Assembly: GCA_016218045.1 (NCBI GenBank)
Contig: JACRFB010000006.1
Location: forward strand, 1-64,000
Length of the DNA: 64,000 bases
Source of the DNA: Ignavibacteriota bacterium
Lineage (GTDB): Bacteria; Bacteroidota; Ignavibacteria; SZUA-365
Direction: 5' to 3'
Positions 1 through 8,685 of this stretch are shown in pieces. A program made the position numbers and the translations under genes. The stretch's first letter is position 1. Each line of letters starts with the position of its first letter. Below the pieces are notes generated by a model that was not told the origin of the DNA, ran no database searches, and worked only from the letters and a program-made list of their open reading frames with translations.

Positions 1-314
1 ACGCTGACCGTCGATTCGAGAACGAGAATGCGCAGATGTGCATCCGACAAGGCCGCCTGCAACTCCCGTATTTTCTTCTCCTGGGCCTTCACTTTATCCG
101 ATTCGCCTTTCATTTCTATCCTCACTATGCGCGTGGTACCATCGTGTTTTCCGAAAGATTTCAGCCACTTTCGGATCGTTGTATTGCCCGTAATGTCGTA
201 CAATCGCTTCGCTTCTGCCACCGTCAGTTTTCCGCGTTCGATTTCTCCCACCACCTTTTTCTTGAAGGCAATACTATATCGGAGGATGGGGCGAACCGCT
301 GTAAGTTGCTGCAT
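1..314 (-). CDS. IS3-type transposase OrfA, cut by window edge
   Basis: A reading frame on the minus strand starts at an ATG at 314 and runs off the left end of the window, giving 104 residues. AAGGAG lies 7-8 bases upstream of the ATG. Residues about 14-60 form a basic helix-turn-helix of the type in IS3/IS911 OrfA (AFKKKVVGEIERGKLTVAEA, then a TTIRKWLKSFGK recognition region). Residues about 72-100 form a leucine-zipper-like coiled coil (VKAQEKKIRELQAALSDAHL), as OrfA proteins use to multimerise. In this family OrfA binds the element ends and is frameshifted into OrfB to make the active transposase; OrfB would lie left of the window. No terminal inverted repeat could be confirmed. Confidence 0.75.
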   Translation of the reverse strand, partial: MQQLTAVRPILRYSIAFKKKVVGEIERGKLTVAEAKRLYDITGNTTIRKWLKSFGKHDGTTRIVRIEMKGESDKVKAQEKKIRELQAALSDAHLRILVLESTVS

Positions 315-367
315 GGTTGTGCTCCTTGCTAGGGGTGAAACTGTCAACCCCGGCTAGGACGTGACAC

Positions 368-434
368 TAACTCCCAACTCCCAACTCCCAACTCCCGACT
401 CCCGACTCCCGACTCCCCCGTCCCCCGTCCCTCG
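368..434. repeat. Heptamer tandem array (ACTCCCA/ACTCCCG)
   Basis: About nine 7-base units of the form ACTCCCA or ACTCCCG, decaying to CCCCGTC at the right end. The array lies directly upstream of the alkC start at 442 and separates it from the transposase fragment. It belongs to the set of short degenerate arrays found in several gaps of this window. Confidence 0.9.
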
Positions 435-441
435 TCCTGCC

Positions 442-1554
442 ATGCCCGAGCCACTCAAGAATCAATTCGGTTTCTCCGTCGCGGAACGTATCGCCAGCGC
501 GGTGACAGCGGTGCATCCAGACTTCGACCGGCGGGCGTTCCTCGAGGATGTGCGTCACGGATACGACGCGCTGGAACTGATGCCGCGCGCGCGGCATATC
601 GCGGACGCTCTTCGGAGGCATCTGCCTCGGGACTATCCGACTGCGCTGCGTCATCTGCTCGCCGCGGTGGCCGGCGGGAGCGTGCCGGCCGCGCACGAAG
701 GTGCATTGACAGGATTTGTGTATCTGCCTGTCACGCTCTTCATCGGCGCCTATGGTCTCGAACATTTTTCCGAGTCGATGGATGCGCAGCGCACCATCAC
801 GAAGTTATTCTCGGCGGAGTTCAGCATTCGGCCGTACCTCGAGCGCTACCCCGAAGAATCGCTCGCCCTGTTGCGCCGCTGGGCAACCGATCCCGATCCG
901 CGCGTGCGGCGCCTCGTCTCCGAAGGCACGCGGCCGAGACTGCCGTGGGCGCCTCGCCTGAAGGAGTTTCAGCGCGACCCCGCACCCGTGCTGGCGCTGC
1001 TCGAATTGTTGAAGGACGATCCCGACCTCGTCGTGCGCCGTTCCGTCGCGAACAATCTCAACGACATCGGCAAGGACCATCCCGACGTGCTCGTGGAAAC
1101 GGCCCGGAGATGGATGCGCGGGGCGGATCAGAACCGCGAGTGGATCGTGCGGCACGCGCTGCGCTCGGCCATCAAACGCGGTGATACCGACGCGCTCGCC
1201 CTGCTCGGCTTCGGCACAGGCGACGCGCTTGTTGTCCGGCATCCGCGCATCTCCCCGAAGCGCCTCCGCCTCGGCGACGAGGTGATATTCTCCGCCGAAG
1301 TGCACAACACCTCGCACGCCGCGGTAGAAGTTGCGGTGGACTTCCGCATCCACTACGTCAAGGCGAACGGCCGGACGAATCCCAAAGTGTTCAAGCTCAC
1401 GCGCCTCTCGCTCGAGCCGGACGCCGTCTCTCGCATCTCGAAGCGCCTGCTCATCATCGACCTCAGCACGCGCCGTCACTACGCGGGCAGACACAGCATC
1501 GATCTCCTCCTCAACGGCACCGTCTTCCCGATCGGAGCGTTTCACCTGGAGTGA
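442..1554 (+). CDS. alkC: AlkC-type DNA alkylation-repair glycosylase
   Basis: 370 residues. The N-terminal two thirds is a HEAT-like helical solenoid with the AlkC/AlkD signatures LKNQFG near the start and VRRSVANNLNDIGKDHPDV near the middle. The last 110 or so residues look like an Ig-type beta sandwich, a C-terminal extension known in the AlkC-alpha subgroup. These enzymes remove cationic alkylated bases such as 3-methyladenine without flipping them out. The frame is open upstream to 361, but that extension only translates the heptamer repeat, so the ATG at 442 (MPEPLKNQFG) is chosen. A bidirectional terminator-like hairpin separates it from the convergent S46 peptidase. An MPG-type glycosylase at 37891-38565 acts on similar lesions. 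Confidence 0.85.
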   Translation: MPEPLKNQFGFSVAERIASAVTAVHPDFDRRAFLEDVRHGYDALELMPRARHIADALRRHLPRDYPTALRHLLAAVAGGSVPAAHEGALTGFVYLPVTLFIGAYGLEHFSESMDAQRTITKLFSAEFSIRPYLERYPEESLALLRRWATDPDPRVRRLVSEGTRPRLPWAPRLKEFQRDPAPVLALLELLKDDPDLVVRRSVANNLNDIGKDHPDVLVETARRWMRGADQNREWIVRHALRSAIKRGDTDALALLGFGTGDALVVRHPRISPKRLRLGDEVIFSAEVHNTSHAAVEVAVDFRIHYVKANGRTNPKVFKLTRLSLEPDAVSRISKRLLIIDLSTRRHYAGRHSIDLLLNGTVFPIGAFHLE

Positions 1555-1571
1555 AATCCCTCGCTCTCCAC

Positions 1572-1643
1572 GGACGGCCCTCCGGGCCGTCCCATCACAT
1601 GCGACGCACGGATCACCTCCAAGGACGGCCCTCCGGGCCGTCC
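1572..1643. repeat. Two identical perfect palindromes
   Basis: Two copies, at 1572-1592 and 1623-1643, of a perfect hairpin with 9-base arms GGACGGCCC and GGGCCGTCC round a TCC loop. Both are followed by CCA. They lie just after the alkC stop codon and look like a small REP-type repeat; each would form a strong hairpin in the alkC transcript. No U-tract follows, so they are not simple terminators. Confidence 0.8.
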
Positions 1644-1655
1644 CATTTCCCTAAT

Positions 1656-1692
1656 AACACAACGGGCGGAGACCCGCTCCGCCCGTCGTGTT
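1656..1692. terminator. Bidirectional terminator-like hairpin
   Basis: A 15-base-pair stem (arms 1656-1670 and 1678-1692, one mismatch) with a 7-base loop, placed between the convergent genes alkC and the first S46 peptidase. The arms start and end in AAC/GTT, so only a short U-run is available on either strand. Confidence 0.6.
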
Positions 1693-1708
1693 TGAGAATG
1701 TCGCGTGA

Positions 1709-3904
1709 TCAGTAAATGATCTTCCCCGCGGTCAATTCGTCCGCGAGACGTCCTGCTTTGTAGATATGGCGCGCCGCCTCGACCATGCCGCGTGAATCCA
1801 CAGATACGGTGCGGTTGTTGGCATCCTCGGCGAAAATAAATTCGCCGGGCAGGCTTTCAATGTTGCCGTCGAACACGAGTCCGACAACTTCCTTGTTGCG
1901 GTTGATGATCGGGCTGCCGGAATTGCCGCCGATGATGTCATTCGTCGAAACGAAGTTCACGGGTGTCGCGAGATTGAACTCCGCGGGCGGTTTCAGCCAG
2001 CGCTCGGGAAGTGCCCAATCCTTTTCGCCCGGGAACGAGTAGTGACGGTCGTACATGCCGTAGTACGTCGTGTGTGTCGGGGCCTTGGTGCCGTTGTATT
2101 CGTAGCCCTTCACCACGCCATCGGCGATACGCAGGGTGAACGTGGCATCGGGCGGGATGGTGGTGCCGTACACGTCGAACAGGGCGCGGCCGAGAAGGGT
2201 CGCGTTGACCTGGTCGCGGCTGCGGCCTTCGTCCGACACCTTCTGCGCGGCTTCCTGACGGGGCAGCGCGAGACGCGCGAGTGCGAGGAACGGATCCTTC
2301 GACGCGGCGATCGCGTCGGGACCCTGCGCAACCAGAGCCGCGACTGCGGCGGAATCACCGAGTACGGTTTCACGCAGCATACGCGCCGCTGCGGCGCGAT
2401 GGTCGGCGCTGGAACCGAACGCGGCCTTGATCACGGGATCGTCGGCGCCGAGAATGTCACGCATCATGCGCAACTGCGCGGCGAGTGCGAGTTCTTCCAT
2501 GTCCTTGTCCGGCGCTACGGCCTTCGACAGCGTGCGCTTGGTCAGGTCCAGCGTGCGGGCCTGATACGACTTCGCGCGCTGATCCTCGGGCTTGCCCAGT
2601 TCCGACGCATACTTGGCGAGATTCGCCGCCTTCGCGAGATGCTCCGACGAACTGCCGCCGCCCATGCCTGCAAAACGGAGCGCGAGCAGATCCTTCGCCA
2701 CGGCGCGGACGCGCGCGCGGGAAGCCGCGATTTCATCCCAGATGTGTCCGTACTTCGCCTTGAGTTCGGGACGCTTCTCGACTGCCGAGCGGAACTGGCG
2801 GTCGAAGTCGCGGCGGCGCTGCATCAGCTTATCGTCGCGCAGTCCGGCCAACTGGCCGTTGTAGGCCTTCTGGCTGTTCGATATGCCGAAGATCTGGTTC
2901 ATCATCTCTTCCTGCTTCTCGGGATGACGCGCCGCGTATTCGCCCAACACGTCCACCATGTTGTTCAAGATCGAAGCGATGTACGGGAACTGTATGTCGC
3001 GGTCGAACTCGAGTTGCGCCGACGTCTTCAGGCGTCCGGTGCTGCCCGGATTTCCGACAACAAACACGGGCTCGCCCGCGGGCGCGCCGGCCTTGCTCCA
3101 CTTAAAGAAATGCGCGGTCTTCAGCGGCTTGCCTTCCTCGTCGTACACGCGGAAGAACGAGCAATCGAGATCGTAGCGCGGGAACGTGAAGTTGTCCCAG
3201 TCGCCGCCGTACCAGCCGAGCTGTGTTTCCGGCGCAAACACGAGGCGCACGTCGGAGTAGCGTTTGAAGATGTAGAGCGAGTACTTGCCGCCGTTGTACA
3301 GTGTCACGAAGTCCGCGCGGAGCTTGGTCTCCTTCGACACCTGACCGGTCAGCAGCGTCTTCATGCTGTCGCGGGCCTTGATCTTGTCCTTGTCGTCGGC
3401 CTGCAGATCCATCGCGCCGATCACCGCGGTGGTGACGTCGCGGATCTCCACGAGCTGATCGACAAAGAGACTCGGCACCTTGCGCTCATCGGCGAGCGTC
3501 GGTGCCCAGAAGCCGTTCTCGAGAAGGTGCTCGCCTTCTTTCGACACTTCTTCCACGCTGTTGCGCGCGCAATGGTGATTGGTCATCACCAGACCGTCGG
3601 CGCTCACGAACGAGGCCGAGCAGTACGACGCAAAACGGAGGGCCGACATGCGCACGTCGTCGAACCACTGCTGGTCGACTTTAAAGCCGTACGTCGTGTC
3701 GAAGTGCTTTGTGGGGGGAAAGTCGAACGTCCACATGCGGCCGCCGTCGAACGGCCCCGCCTTGACTGCGGCGAGCTCGGCCTGGCGGACCTTTTCGTAC
3801 GAGGACGATGTGTCGGACATCTGCTGGCTGCCGCCGCATCCCATGGCGATGATGCCCAGGAGCAGCGCGGCACATGCAGCAGCAAAACGAGGTGATCTGC
3901 GCAT
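1709..3904 (-). CDS. S46 dipeptidyl-peptidase, DPP7-like lipoprotein
   Basis: 731 residues, the usual length for family S46. The N-terminus is a lipoprotein signal with lipobox AMGC (Cys23), so the enzyme should sit on a membrane facing the periplasm or outside. The chymotrypsin-like catalytic residues are visible: His in TNHHC (108-112), Asp in the GGDWDNFTFPRYD region, and Ser662 in GGNSGSP. The residue 18 after the catalytic Ser is Gly; characterised DPP7 has Gly here and DPP11 has Arg, so preference for hydrophobic rather than acidic P1 residues is inferred. S46 enzymes release dipeptides from oligopeptides and are typical of Bacteroidota that feed on peptides. A close paralogue lies 51 bases upstream on the same strand. 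Confidence 0.93.
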   Translation of the reverse strand: MRRSPRFAAACAALLLGIIAMGCGGSQQMSDTSSSYEKVRQAELAAVKAGPFDGGRMWTFDFPPTKHFDTTYGFKVDQQWFDDVRMSALRFASYCSASFVSADGLVMTNHHCARNSVEEVSKEGEHLLENGFWAPTLADERKVPSLFVDQLVEIRDVTTAVIGAMDLQADDKDKIKARDSMKTLLTGQVSKETKLRADFVTLYNGGKYSLYIFKRYSDVRLVFAPETQLGWYGGDWDNFTFPRYDLDCSFFRVYDEEGKPLKTAHFFKWSKAGAPAGEPVFVVGNPGSTGRLKTSAQLEFDRDIQFPYIASILNNMVDVLGEYAARHPEKQEEMMNQIFGISNSQKAYNGQLAGLRDDKLMQRRRDFDRQFRSAVEKRPELKAKYGHIWDEIAASRARVRAVAKDLLALRFAGMGGGSSSEHLAKAANLAKYASELGKPEDQRAKSYQARTLDLTKRTLSKAVAPDKDMEELALAAQLRMMRDILGADDPVIKAAFGSSADHRAAAARMLRETVLGDSAAVAALVAQGPDAIAASKDPFLALARLALPRQEAAQKVSDEGRSRDQVNATLLGRALFDVYGTTIPPDATFTLRIADGVVKGYEYNGTKAPTHTTYYGMYDRHYSFPGEKDWALPERWLKPPAEFNLATPVNFVSTNDIIGGNSGSPIINRNKEVVGLVFDGNIESLPGEFIFAEDANNRTVSVDSRGMVEAARHIYKAGRLADELTAGKIIY

Positions 3905-3955
3905 ACGTGAATCCTTGATCTATTCGGGTGGTTGAGTGTCGTCAGTGCGGCTGCG

Positions 3956-6133
3956 TCAGCGGGCGCGCTTGCCGGATTCGAGTTCCTTCACGAGGTTGCT
4001 CATCTTGTACAGATGGCGCAACGCCTCCATGATCGCCGACGAATGCACCGAAACGGTGCGGTTGCCGGCATCCTCCGCGAAGATGAAATCGCCCGGCAGG
4101 CTTTCCATGTTGCCGTCGAAGATCAGGCCCACGATTTCGCTGTTCTTGTTGATCATCGGACTGCCGGAGTTGCCGCCGATGATGTCGTTGGTGGACGAGA
4201 AATTGCAGCGGGTCGAGAGTTTGAACTCGGGCGGCGGATTCTGCCAGTGGGCCGCGAGTTTCCACTCGTCCTTCGAAGGATACGAGAAATGACGGTCGTA
4301 CAGGCCGTGGAAGGTCGTGAACGGCGGTGCGATGGTGCCGTTGTAGTCGTACCCCTTCACAACACCGTCGGCGATGCGCAGGGTGAAGGTCGCGTCGGGG
4401 GGAATGCTCGTGCCGTACACGTCGAACTGCGCGCGGCCCAGCAAGGTCGCGTTCACCTGCGTCTTCGCGTTTACTTCACGCGCGATGGCTCCCGCCTTCT
4501 CGACGCGCGGCAGCGCCATGCGCGCCATCACGATGAAGGGATCCTGTGAGGCGGCCGTTGCGGCTGCATGGTCGGCCACCAGGCCCGCGAACGCGGTCGA
4601 ATCGTTCAGCACGGTCTGGCCGAGCAGACGCTTGGCGGCCTGCTCCTCGGTCTGCCCCTGCAGTGCAAACTGGACTATCGGATCCGAAGCTCCGAGATAT
4701 TTTTTCATGTACGAAAGCTGCAGCGCGAGTGTGAGAGCGTCCAGTTCCGTGTCGACCTTGCTGAACCTGCCCGCTGCCGCGAAGGTGCGGATGCCGCGCT
4801 CACCCTTGTACGCGTCGAGACGGTCGGCCTCGGCTTTCCGCATTTCGCGGTGCAACTGCACGAGCGAAAAACCGCGCGCGAAAATTTCCGATACACCGAG
4901 CCCGCCGGCGCGAAGGCCGAGGTTTTCGGGCGCGATTTCACGCAGGGTCTGCATCGACTGGGCGATCTCGCCCCAGATGTGTCCGTATTTCGCCTTGAGT
5001 TCGGGACGCTTCTCGACCTCGGCGCGGAAGCTGCGGTCGAAGTCGCGGCGGCGCTGCACGAGCACGTCGTCGCGGAGTCCGGCCAGGCGGCCCTGATACG
5101 ATTTCATGCCGTTGGCGACGCCCAGCAGTCCGGCGTACAGGTCGGCCTTCTTTTCGGGATGCGTCTTGATGTACGAGGTCAGCATGTCCACGCGCTCGCG
5201 CAGCAATTGATATGTAAACGGATACTGCACGTCGCGGTTGTACTCGAGCTGCTCGGCGGTGCTGAGACGGCTGGTGCGCCCGGGATTGCCGATCACAAAC
5301 ACGAGTTCGTCCTCCTGCGCGCCGTCCTTGCTCCACGCGAAGAAGTTTTTGGATTCGTACGGCGCGTCGTTCTCGTACACGCGGACGAACGAGCAGTCGA
5401 ACGCGTAACGCGGGTAGGTGAAGTTGTCGTATTCGCCGCCGAAATGCGCCGCCTGCAGCTCGGGAGCAAACACGAGACGCAGATCCGTAAAACGCTTGTA
5501 CAGATACAGCGAAAACTTGCCGCCGTTGTACAGGGTCACAACCTGCGCGCGCAGCTTGCTCTGATCCGACGCCTGCTTCTCGATCTGCGAAATGACCTTG
5601 CCGCGGGCTTCGATTTTTTCCTGATCGGTGTTGGCCGCGTCCATGGCCGCCAGCACGTCCTTTGTCACGTCGCGGATCTCCACAAGCTGCTCGAGAGCGG
5701 CGTTCGGGATTTTACGCTCTGCCGCGAGGTCGGCGGCGGAGAAGCCGTTCTCGAGGAGATTCTCACCCGGCTTCTGCACGGACGCCAGGAAGCCGCGCAC
5801 GCAGTGGTGATTCGTCATCACAAGACCGTCGCCACTGACAAACGAGGCGCTGCAGCCGGACGTCAGACGCAGCGACGAAAGACGCGCGTCATCGAGCCAT
5901 TCCTTCGAGGGACGGAAGCCGTACGCTTCGCCGAAATATGCGACGGGCGGATCGTCGAAGGTCCACATCTTGCCGCCGTCGAAACGGCCGGCCTTCACCT
6001 GCTCGAGCTGGGCTTTTTTCGCCGCGTCGTACGACGAGGTCGAAACGCCGGAGCTGCCCGCGCAGCCGGCAAGAATCACCGCCGCCATAAAAACCGGCAG
6101 CGCGAATGAGAGGAGTTGTCGCATTTGCTTCAT
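3956..6133 (-). CDS. S46 dipeptidyl-peptidase, DPP7-like lipoprotein (paralogue)
   Basis: 725 residues, aligned with the downstream paralogue along its whole length. The lipobox is LAGC (Cys24). The catalytic His lies in TNHHC, the Asp in GGEYDNFTYPRY and the Ser in GGNSGSP; Gly again occupies the position 18 after the Ser, pointing to DPP7-type specificity. It is the first gene of a probable two-gene unit with 1709-3904, and the pair looks like a tandem duplication. A weak Bacteroidota-type promoter candidate lies upstream: TATTTTGC on the minus strand at 6191-6184, with TTTC 20 bases before it. Confidence 0.93.
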   Translation of the reverse strand: MKQMRQLLSFALPVFMAAVILAGCAGSSGVSTSSYDAAKKAQLEQVKAGRFDGGKMWTFDDPPVAYFGEAYGFRPSKEWLDDARLSSLRLTSGCSASFVSGDGLVMTNHHCVRGFLASVQKPGENLLENGFSAADLAAERKIPNAALEQLVEIRDVTKDVLAAMDAANTDQEKIEARGKVISQIEKQASDQSKLRAQVVTLYNGGKFSLYLYKRFTDLRLVFAPELQAAHFGGEYDNFTYPRYAFDCSFVRVYENDAPYESKNFFAWSKDGAQEDELVFVIGNPGRTSRLSTAEQLEYNRDVQYPFTYQLLRERVDMLTSYIKTHPEKKADLYAGLLGVANGMKSYQGRLAGLRDDVLVQRRRDFDRSFRAEVEKRPELKAKYGHIWGEIAQSMQTLREIAPENLGLRAGGLGVSEIFARGFSLVQLHREMRKAEADRLDAYKGERGIRTFAAAGRFSKVDTELDALTLALQLSYMKKYLGASDPIVQFALQGQTEEQAAKRLLGQTVLNDSTAFAGLVADHAAATAASQDPFIVMARMALPRVEKAGAIAREVNAKTQVNATLLGRAQFDVYGTSIPPDATFTLRIADGVVKGYDYNGTIAPPFTTFHGLYDRHFSYPSKDEWKLAAHWQNPPPEFKLSTRCNFSSTNDIIGGNSGSPMINKNSEIVGLIFDGNMESLPGDFIFAEDAGNRTVSVHSSAIMEALRHLYKMSNLVKELESGKRAR

Positions 6134-6257
6134 GGGTCGATCCGCTTATGTGAGGAAGAAATCGGGAGAACAAGCAGAGTTGGGCAAAATACGGAAATTC
6201 CCCGTTGTGCAGAAACCCGCGTGGAAGCGGGTACGGGGAAACGTTCTGTGTACGCGA

Positions 6258-6288
6258 TTTGAAGGGAAAGGTTTCAGCGATAGCTTGA
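6258..6288 (+). promoter_or_regulatory. Bacteroidota-type promoter for archease
   Basis: TTTG at 6258-6261, 19 bases, then TAGCTTGA at 6281-6288, close to TTTG-N19-TAnnTTTG. The archease ATG is 23 bases further on. Confidence 0.5.
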
Positions 6289-6310
6289 TCCCTGCATCCG
6301 GGCATTATCC

Positions 6311-6748
6311 ATGACTGGCTTTTTTGAAGAACTCGATCATACGGCCGACATCGGCTTCCGCGTTCATGCCGAAACGCTGGCGGACCTCTTCGCCGTCTCC
6401 GCGCGCGCGCTCTTTCATTTCATCCTCGCCGAAGGCGACCGCGGCGACGAGGAACTCACGCGCGAGGCATCCGTGATCGCCATCGATATACAGGCCGCGG
6501 GTCCGGATCTCCTCCTTCGCGAATGGCTGGGCGAGCTGCTCTATCTCCACACGACACGGCGGCTCTTCTTCGACCGCTTCGATACCGATACGTGTGATTC
6601 CGTAACGATCCATGCACACGTGTCCGGCCATATGCTGTCGGCCGAACTCGCGGCGCGTGCGACGGAAATCAAGGCCGTCACGTATCACGGATTGACACTT
6701 CAGGCCACATCACACGGCTTCGACGCGGTGGTGGTGCTCGACACCTGA
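6311..6748 (+). CDS. Archease
   Basis: 145 residues, full length for the archease family. Diagnostic motifs are DHTADIGFRV near the start (Asp9 and Asp13, metal ligands in the family) and EIKAVTYHGL near the end. Archease activates the RNA ligase RtcB by helping its guanylylation, and so acts in RNA repair or tRNA ligation. In bacteria it is usually encoded beside rtcB, but no rtcB lies in this window, so the partner must be elsewhere. The gene stands alone between divergent S46 peptidases and a lipoprotein gene. The start ATG follows the promoter-like sequence at 6258-6288. Confidence 0.9.
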   Translation: MTGFFEELDHTADIGFRVHAETLADLFAVSARALFHFILAEGDRGDEELTREASVIAIDIQAAGPDLLLREWLGELLYLHTTRRLFFDRFDTDTCDSVTIHAHVSGHMLSAELAARATEIKAVTYHGLTLQATSHGFDAVVVLDT

Positions 6749-6761
6749 CCAGTGCACCGGC

Positions 6762-6791
6762 TTGTATTAATCCGCCCGTTGCCTATATTGC
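6762..6791 (+). promoter_or_regulatory. Bacteroidota-type promoter candidate
   Basis: CTTG ending at 6764, 19 bases, then TATATTGC at 6784-6791. It lies between archease and the lipoprotein gene, 47 bases before the ATG at 6839. Confidence 0.45.
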
Positions 6792-6838
6792 GCACTCGAA
6801 CACATCCCACCTTCGACTCACAGACCGCACAACGCCAC

Positions 6839-7309
6839 ATGACCCGCATCCGTCTCTCCCTCGGCATCCTGCTCGTCTCCGCACTCATAGTCGGCGGCTG
6901 TTCGCAGGATCCCACCACGGACCAACTCAGTATCCAGTACAGTTCGGCCGGCGTTTCGCTGGAGAAGCGCGACGGGAAGACGTACGCATCGGTGAATGCG
7001 ATGGTAAAGCTCATCAATCGCACCGAGCAGGCGATGAGTGTGGCGTTCCTCGAAGGCACGGTGATCGATGCCTCCACCAAGCTGGCGCTGCTCCGCTTCC
7101 GTCCCATTATTCCCCAGTCGTACGGCACGATTTCGAGCGCGCAGCTTGTGCCGAAACAGGTGAAGGAAGTCCAGGTCATCGCGCCGCCAGAACTCGACGG
7201 TTTTGACGCGGGCAAGTCGCCCTCCGTCATCGTGAAAATCGCGTTCCAAACCACGAAGGGCTATCGCACGGAGGTGGCCACTGGTCCGATTTCCGTCGCT
7301 GTTAAATAG
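6839..7309 (+). CDS. Small lipoprotein, LEA14-like
   Basis: 156 residues beginning MTRIRLSLGILLVSALIVGG, with a lipobox ending at Cys21. An upstream in-frame ATG at 6752 only adds a non-hydrophobic leader and is rejected. The mature part looks all-beta and resembles a single LEA14-type or Ig-like domain (a region on imported motifs such as KLINRTEQAMSVAFLEGTV). The function is not recognisable. It overlaps a second lipoprotein gene of similar size and beta-rich content, so the two may be an anciently duplicated pair acting together on the outer membrane. Confidence 0.75.
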   Translation: MTRIRLSLGILLVSALIVGGCSQDPTTDQLSIQYSSAGVSLEKRDGKTYASVNAMVKLINRTEQAMSVAFLEGTVIDASTKLALLRFRPIIPQSYGTISSAQLVPKQVKEVQVIAPPELDGFDAGKSPSVIVKIAFQTTKGYRTEVATGPISVAVK

Positions 7310-7775
7310 AACGCTGTTCCTGCTGCTGCTCGGCGCGGCGCTTGCCTCGTGCGCGCCCGCGGCGGATACTCTGCGCAGCGATGAACTGCGCGTGACGGTT
7401 CACGAAACCAGCATCTGGAACAATGTGATGCCCGGTTCCGCGCCGGTGAGCCATGCGCTTGCCACCATCACAATCCGCAACGAGACCGATGCGCCCATAC
7501 GGCTGTCCGCCGCGGAGGGTCTGGTCAGCGAGGTATATTCCGGCGCGCCTCTGCGCCGCTTCGATGCCGCGCTGCTGACGGACGACGTGGAGCGTGCGGA
7601 GGTTGTGATAGACGCGGGCAAGGACCTGCGTCTCACGGCACGGTCGAGGCGCGGACTCGCTCCCCTCGATCCCGTGCGGCATCGCTCGCTGCATCTCTCT
7701 TTCCGTATCTCCACCTCTCTCGGCCGCGACCTGGTCTTCCGTTCCGGCCCGGTGGACCTCCTCATCGCGCAGTAA
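7299..7775 (+). CDS. Small lipoprotein, probable CTG start
   Basis: The frame is open from 7236, but no ATG, GTG or TTG occurs before a GTG at 7392. Between lies a complete lipoprotein signal: LNRTLFLLLLGAALASC, with Cys at codon 18 from a CTG at 7299. That CTG overlaps the end of the preceding lipoprotein gene by 11 bases, which would suit translational coupling. I therefore extend the gene to 7299, giving about 158 residues; starting at 7392 would remove the export signal. The mature domain (about 140 residues) is beta-rich and resembles its neighbour. No known function. A sequencing or assembly error in the start codon is an alternative. Confidence 0.6.
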   Translation: MLNRTLFLLLLGAALASCAPAADTLRSDELRVTVHETSIWNNVMPGSAPVSHALATITIRNETDAPIRLSAAEGLVSEVYSGAPLRRFDAALLTDDVERAEVVIDAGKDLRLTARSRRGLAPLDPVRHRSLHLSFRISTSLGRDLVFRSGPVDLLIAQ

Positions 7776-7785
7776 CGCTCTGATC

Positions 7786-8667
7786 ATGCGACGGAGTTGT
7801 ATCATCGGCGCCCTCGCGGCCTTTCTCGGTCTGTCCGGCAGAGTGCACGCGCAGAACGCGGCGGTGCTTGTCGAGGACTACCGCTTCGGATCTTTCATCG
7901 CCGCCTCGAACATCGAGATCGATCCGTTCGGCGCGGTGTATGTGACTGATGCGGGCGCGCATTCTCTGGTGAAGTTCGGGGCCGACGGCGCGCCACTCGG
8001 TATCGCCGGCGGACGCGGCTGGGCGCTGAGCGAGTTCGATCATCCCTGCGGCATCGATGCGCGGCTCGGCATTGTGTTATACGTGGCTGATCGCGAGAAC
8101 CATCGCGTCGTGCGCCTTGACAAGGACATCCACGCACTCGGCGCGTTCAGCACCAAGGACAAGCCCGGCGCCGAAAACAGCTTCGGCCTGCCGCGCGATG
8201 TGGTGATGACATCGATGGGCGAACTGCTCGTACTCGACGGCGAGAACAGGCGCATCGTCTCGACCAGCGGCTTCGCGGCCGTGGAGCGCAGCTTCGGCGG
8301 CGTGGAATCGGGCGAGGGACGGCTGCAGAATCCCATCGCGATGGCGCGCTTCGACGACGATCGTCTTGTCGTGCTGGAATCAAACCGCATCAGTTTCTTC
8401 GACGCCTTCGGGAACTATATTTTTTCCGGCGCGTATAATACCTTCGAGGACGCGAAGGGAATCGCCTGCAGCAAGGACCGCGTCGCCGTTGTCGGATCGA
8501 ACACGCTGCACCTGTTCAAAACCGACGGAACCCTCGAACACACGATATCACGCGAACGCATCGTCTTCGCCGGCGAGACGGGCGCATTTCAGGACGTGGC
8601 TCTCGGCGGCGGGCGCATTTTCATTCTCACAGCGAATTCTGTTGTTGTTTTCACACTTTCACAATAA
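7786..8667 (+). CDS. Exported NHL-repeat beta-propeller protein
   Basis: 293 residues with a cleavable signal peptide (MRRSCIIGALAAFLGLSGRVHA, cut before Gln). The mature protein contains about six repeats of NHL type, for example GAVYVTDAGAHSLVKFGADG, LYVADRENHRVVRLD and LLVLDGENRRIVS, which should fold as a beta propeller. Such proteins generally bind proteins or ligands and have no fixed enzymatic role. It starts 10 bases after the lipoprotein gene and is followed 18 bases later by ssb, so it may be cotranscribed with the two lipoproteins. Confidence 0.8.
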   Translation: MRRSCIIGALAAFLGLSGRVHAQNAAVLVEDYRFGSFIAASNIEIDPFGAVYVTDAGAHSLVKFGADGAPLGIAGGRGWALSEFDHPCGIDARLGIVLYVADRENHRVVRLDKDIHALGAFSTKDKPGAENSFGLPRDVVMTSMGELLVLDGENRRIVSTSGFAAVERSFGGVESGEGRLQNPIAMARFDDDRLVVLESNRISFFDAFGNYIFSGAYNTFEDAKGIACSKDRVAVVGSNTLHLFKTDGTLEHTISRERIVFAGETGAFQDVALGGGRIFILTANSVVVFTLSQ

Positions 8668-8685
8668 TTCTTCAGAGGAGGCAGC

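Noticed and set aside
361-441. N-terminal extension of AlkC from the start at 361
   Set aside because: The codons only translate the ACTCCCA heptamer repeat and do not resemble the family.
2042-3895. A 617-codon open frame opposite the first S46 peptidase
   Set aside because: The minus-strand frame has a complete lipobox and catalytic triad; the plus-strand frame has no motif.
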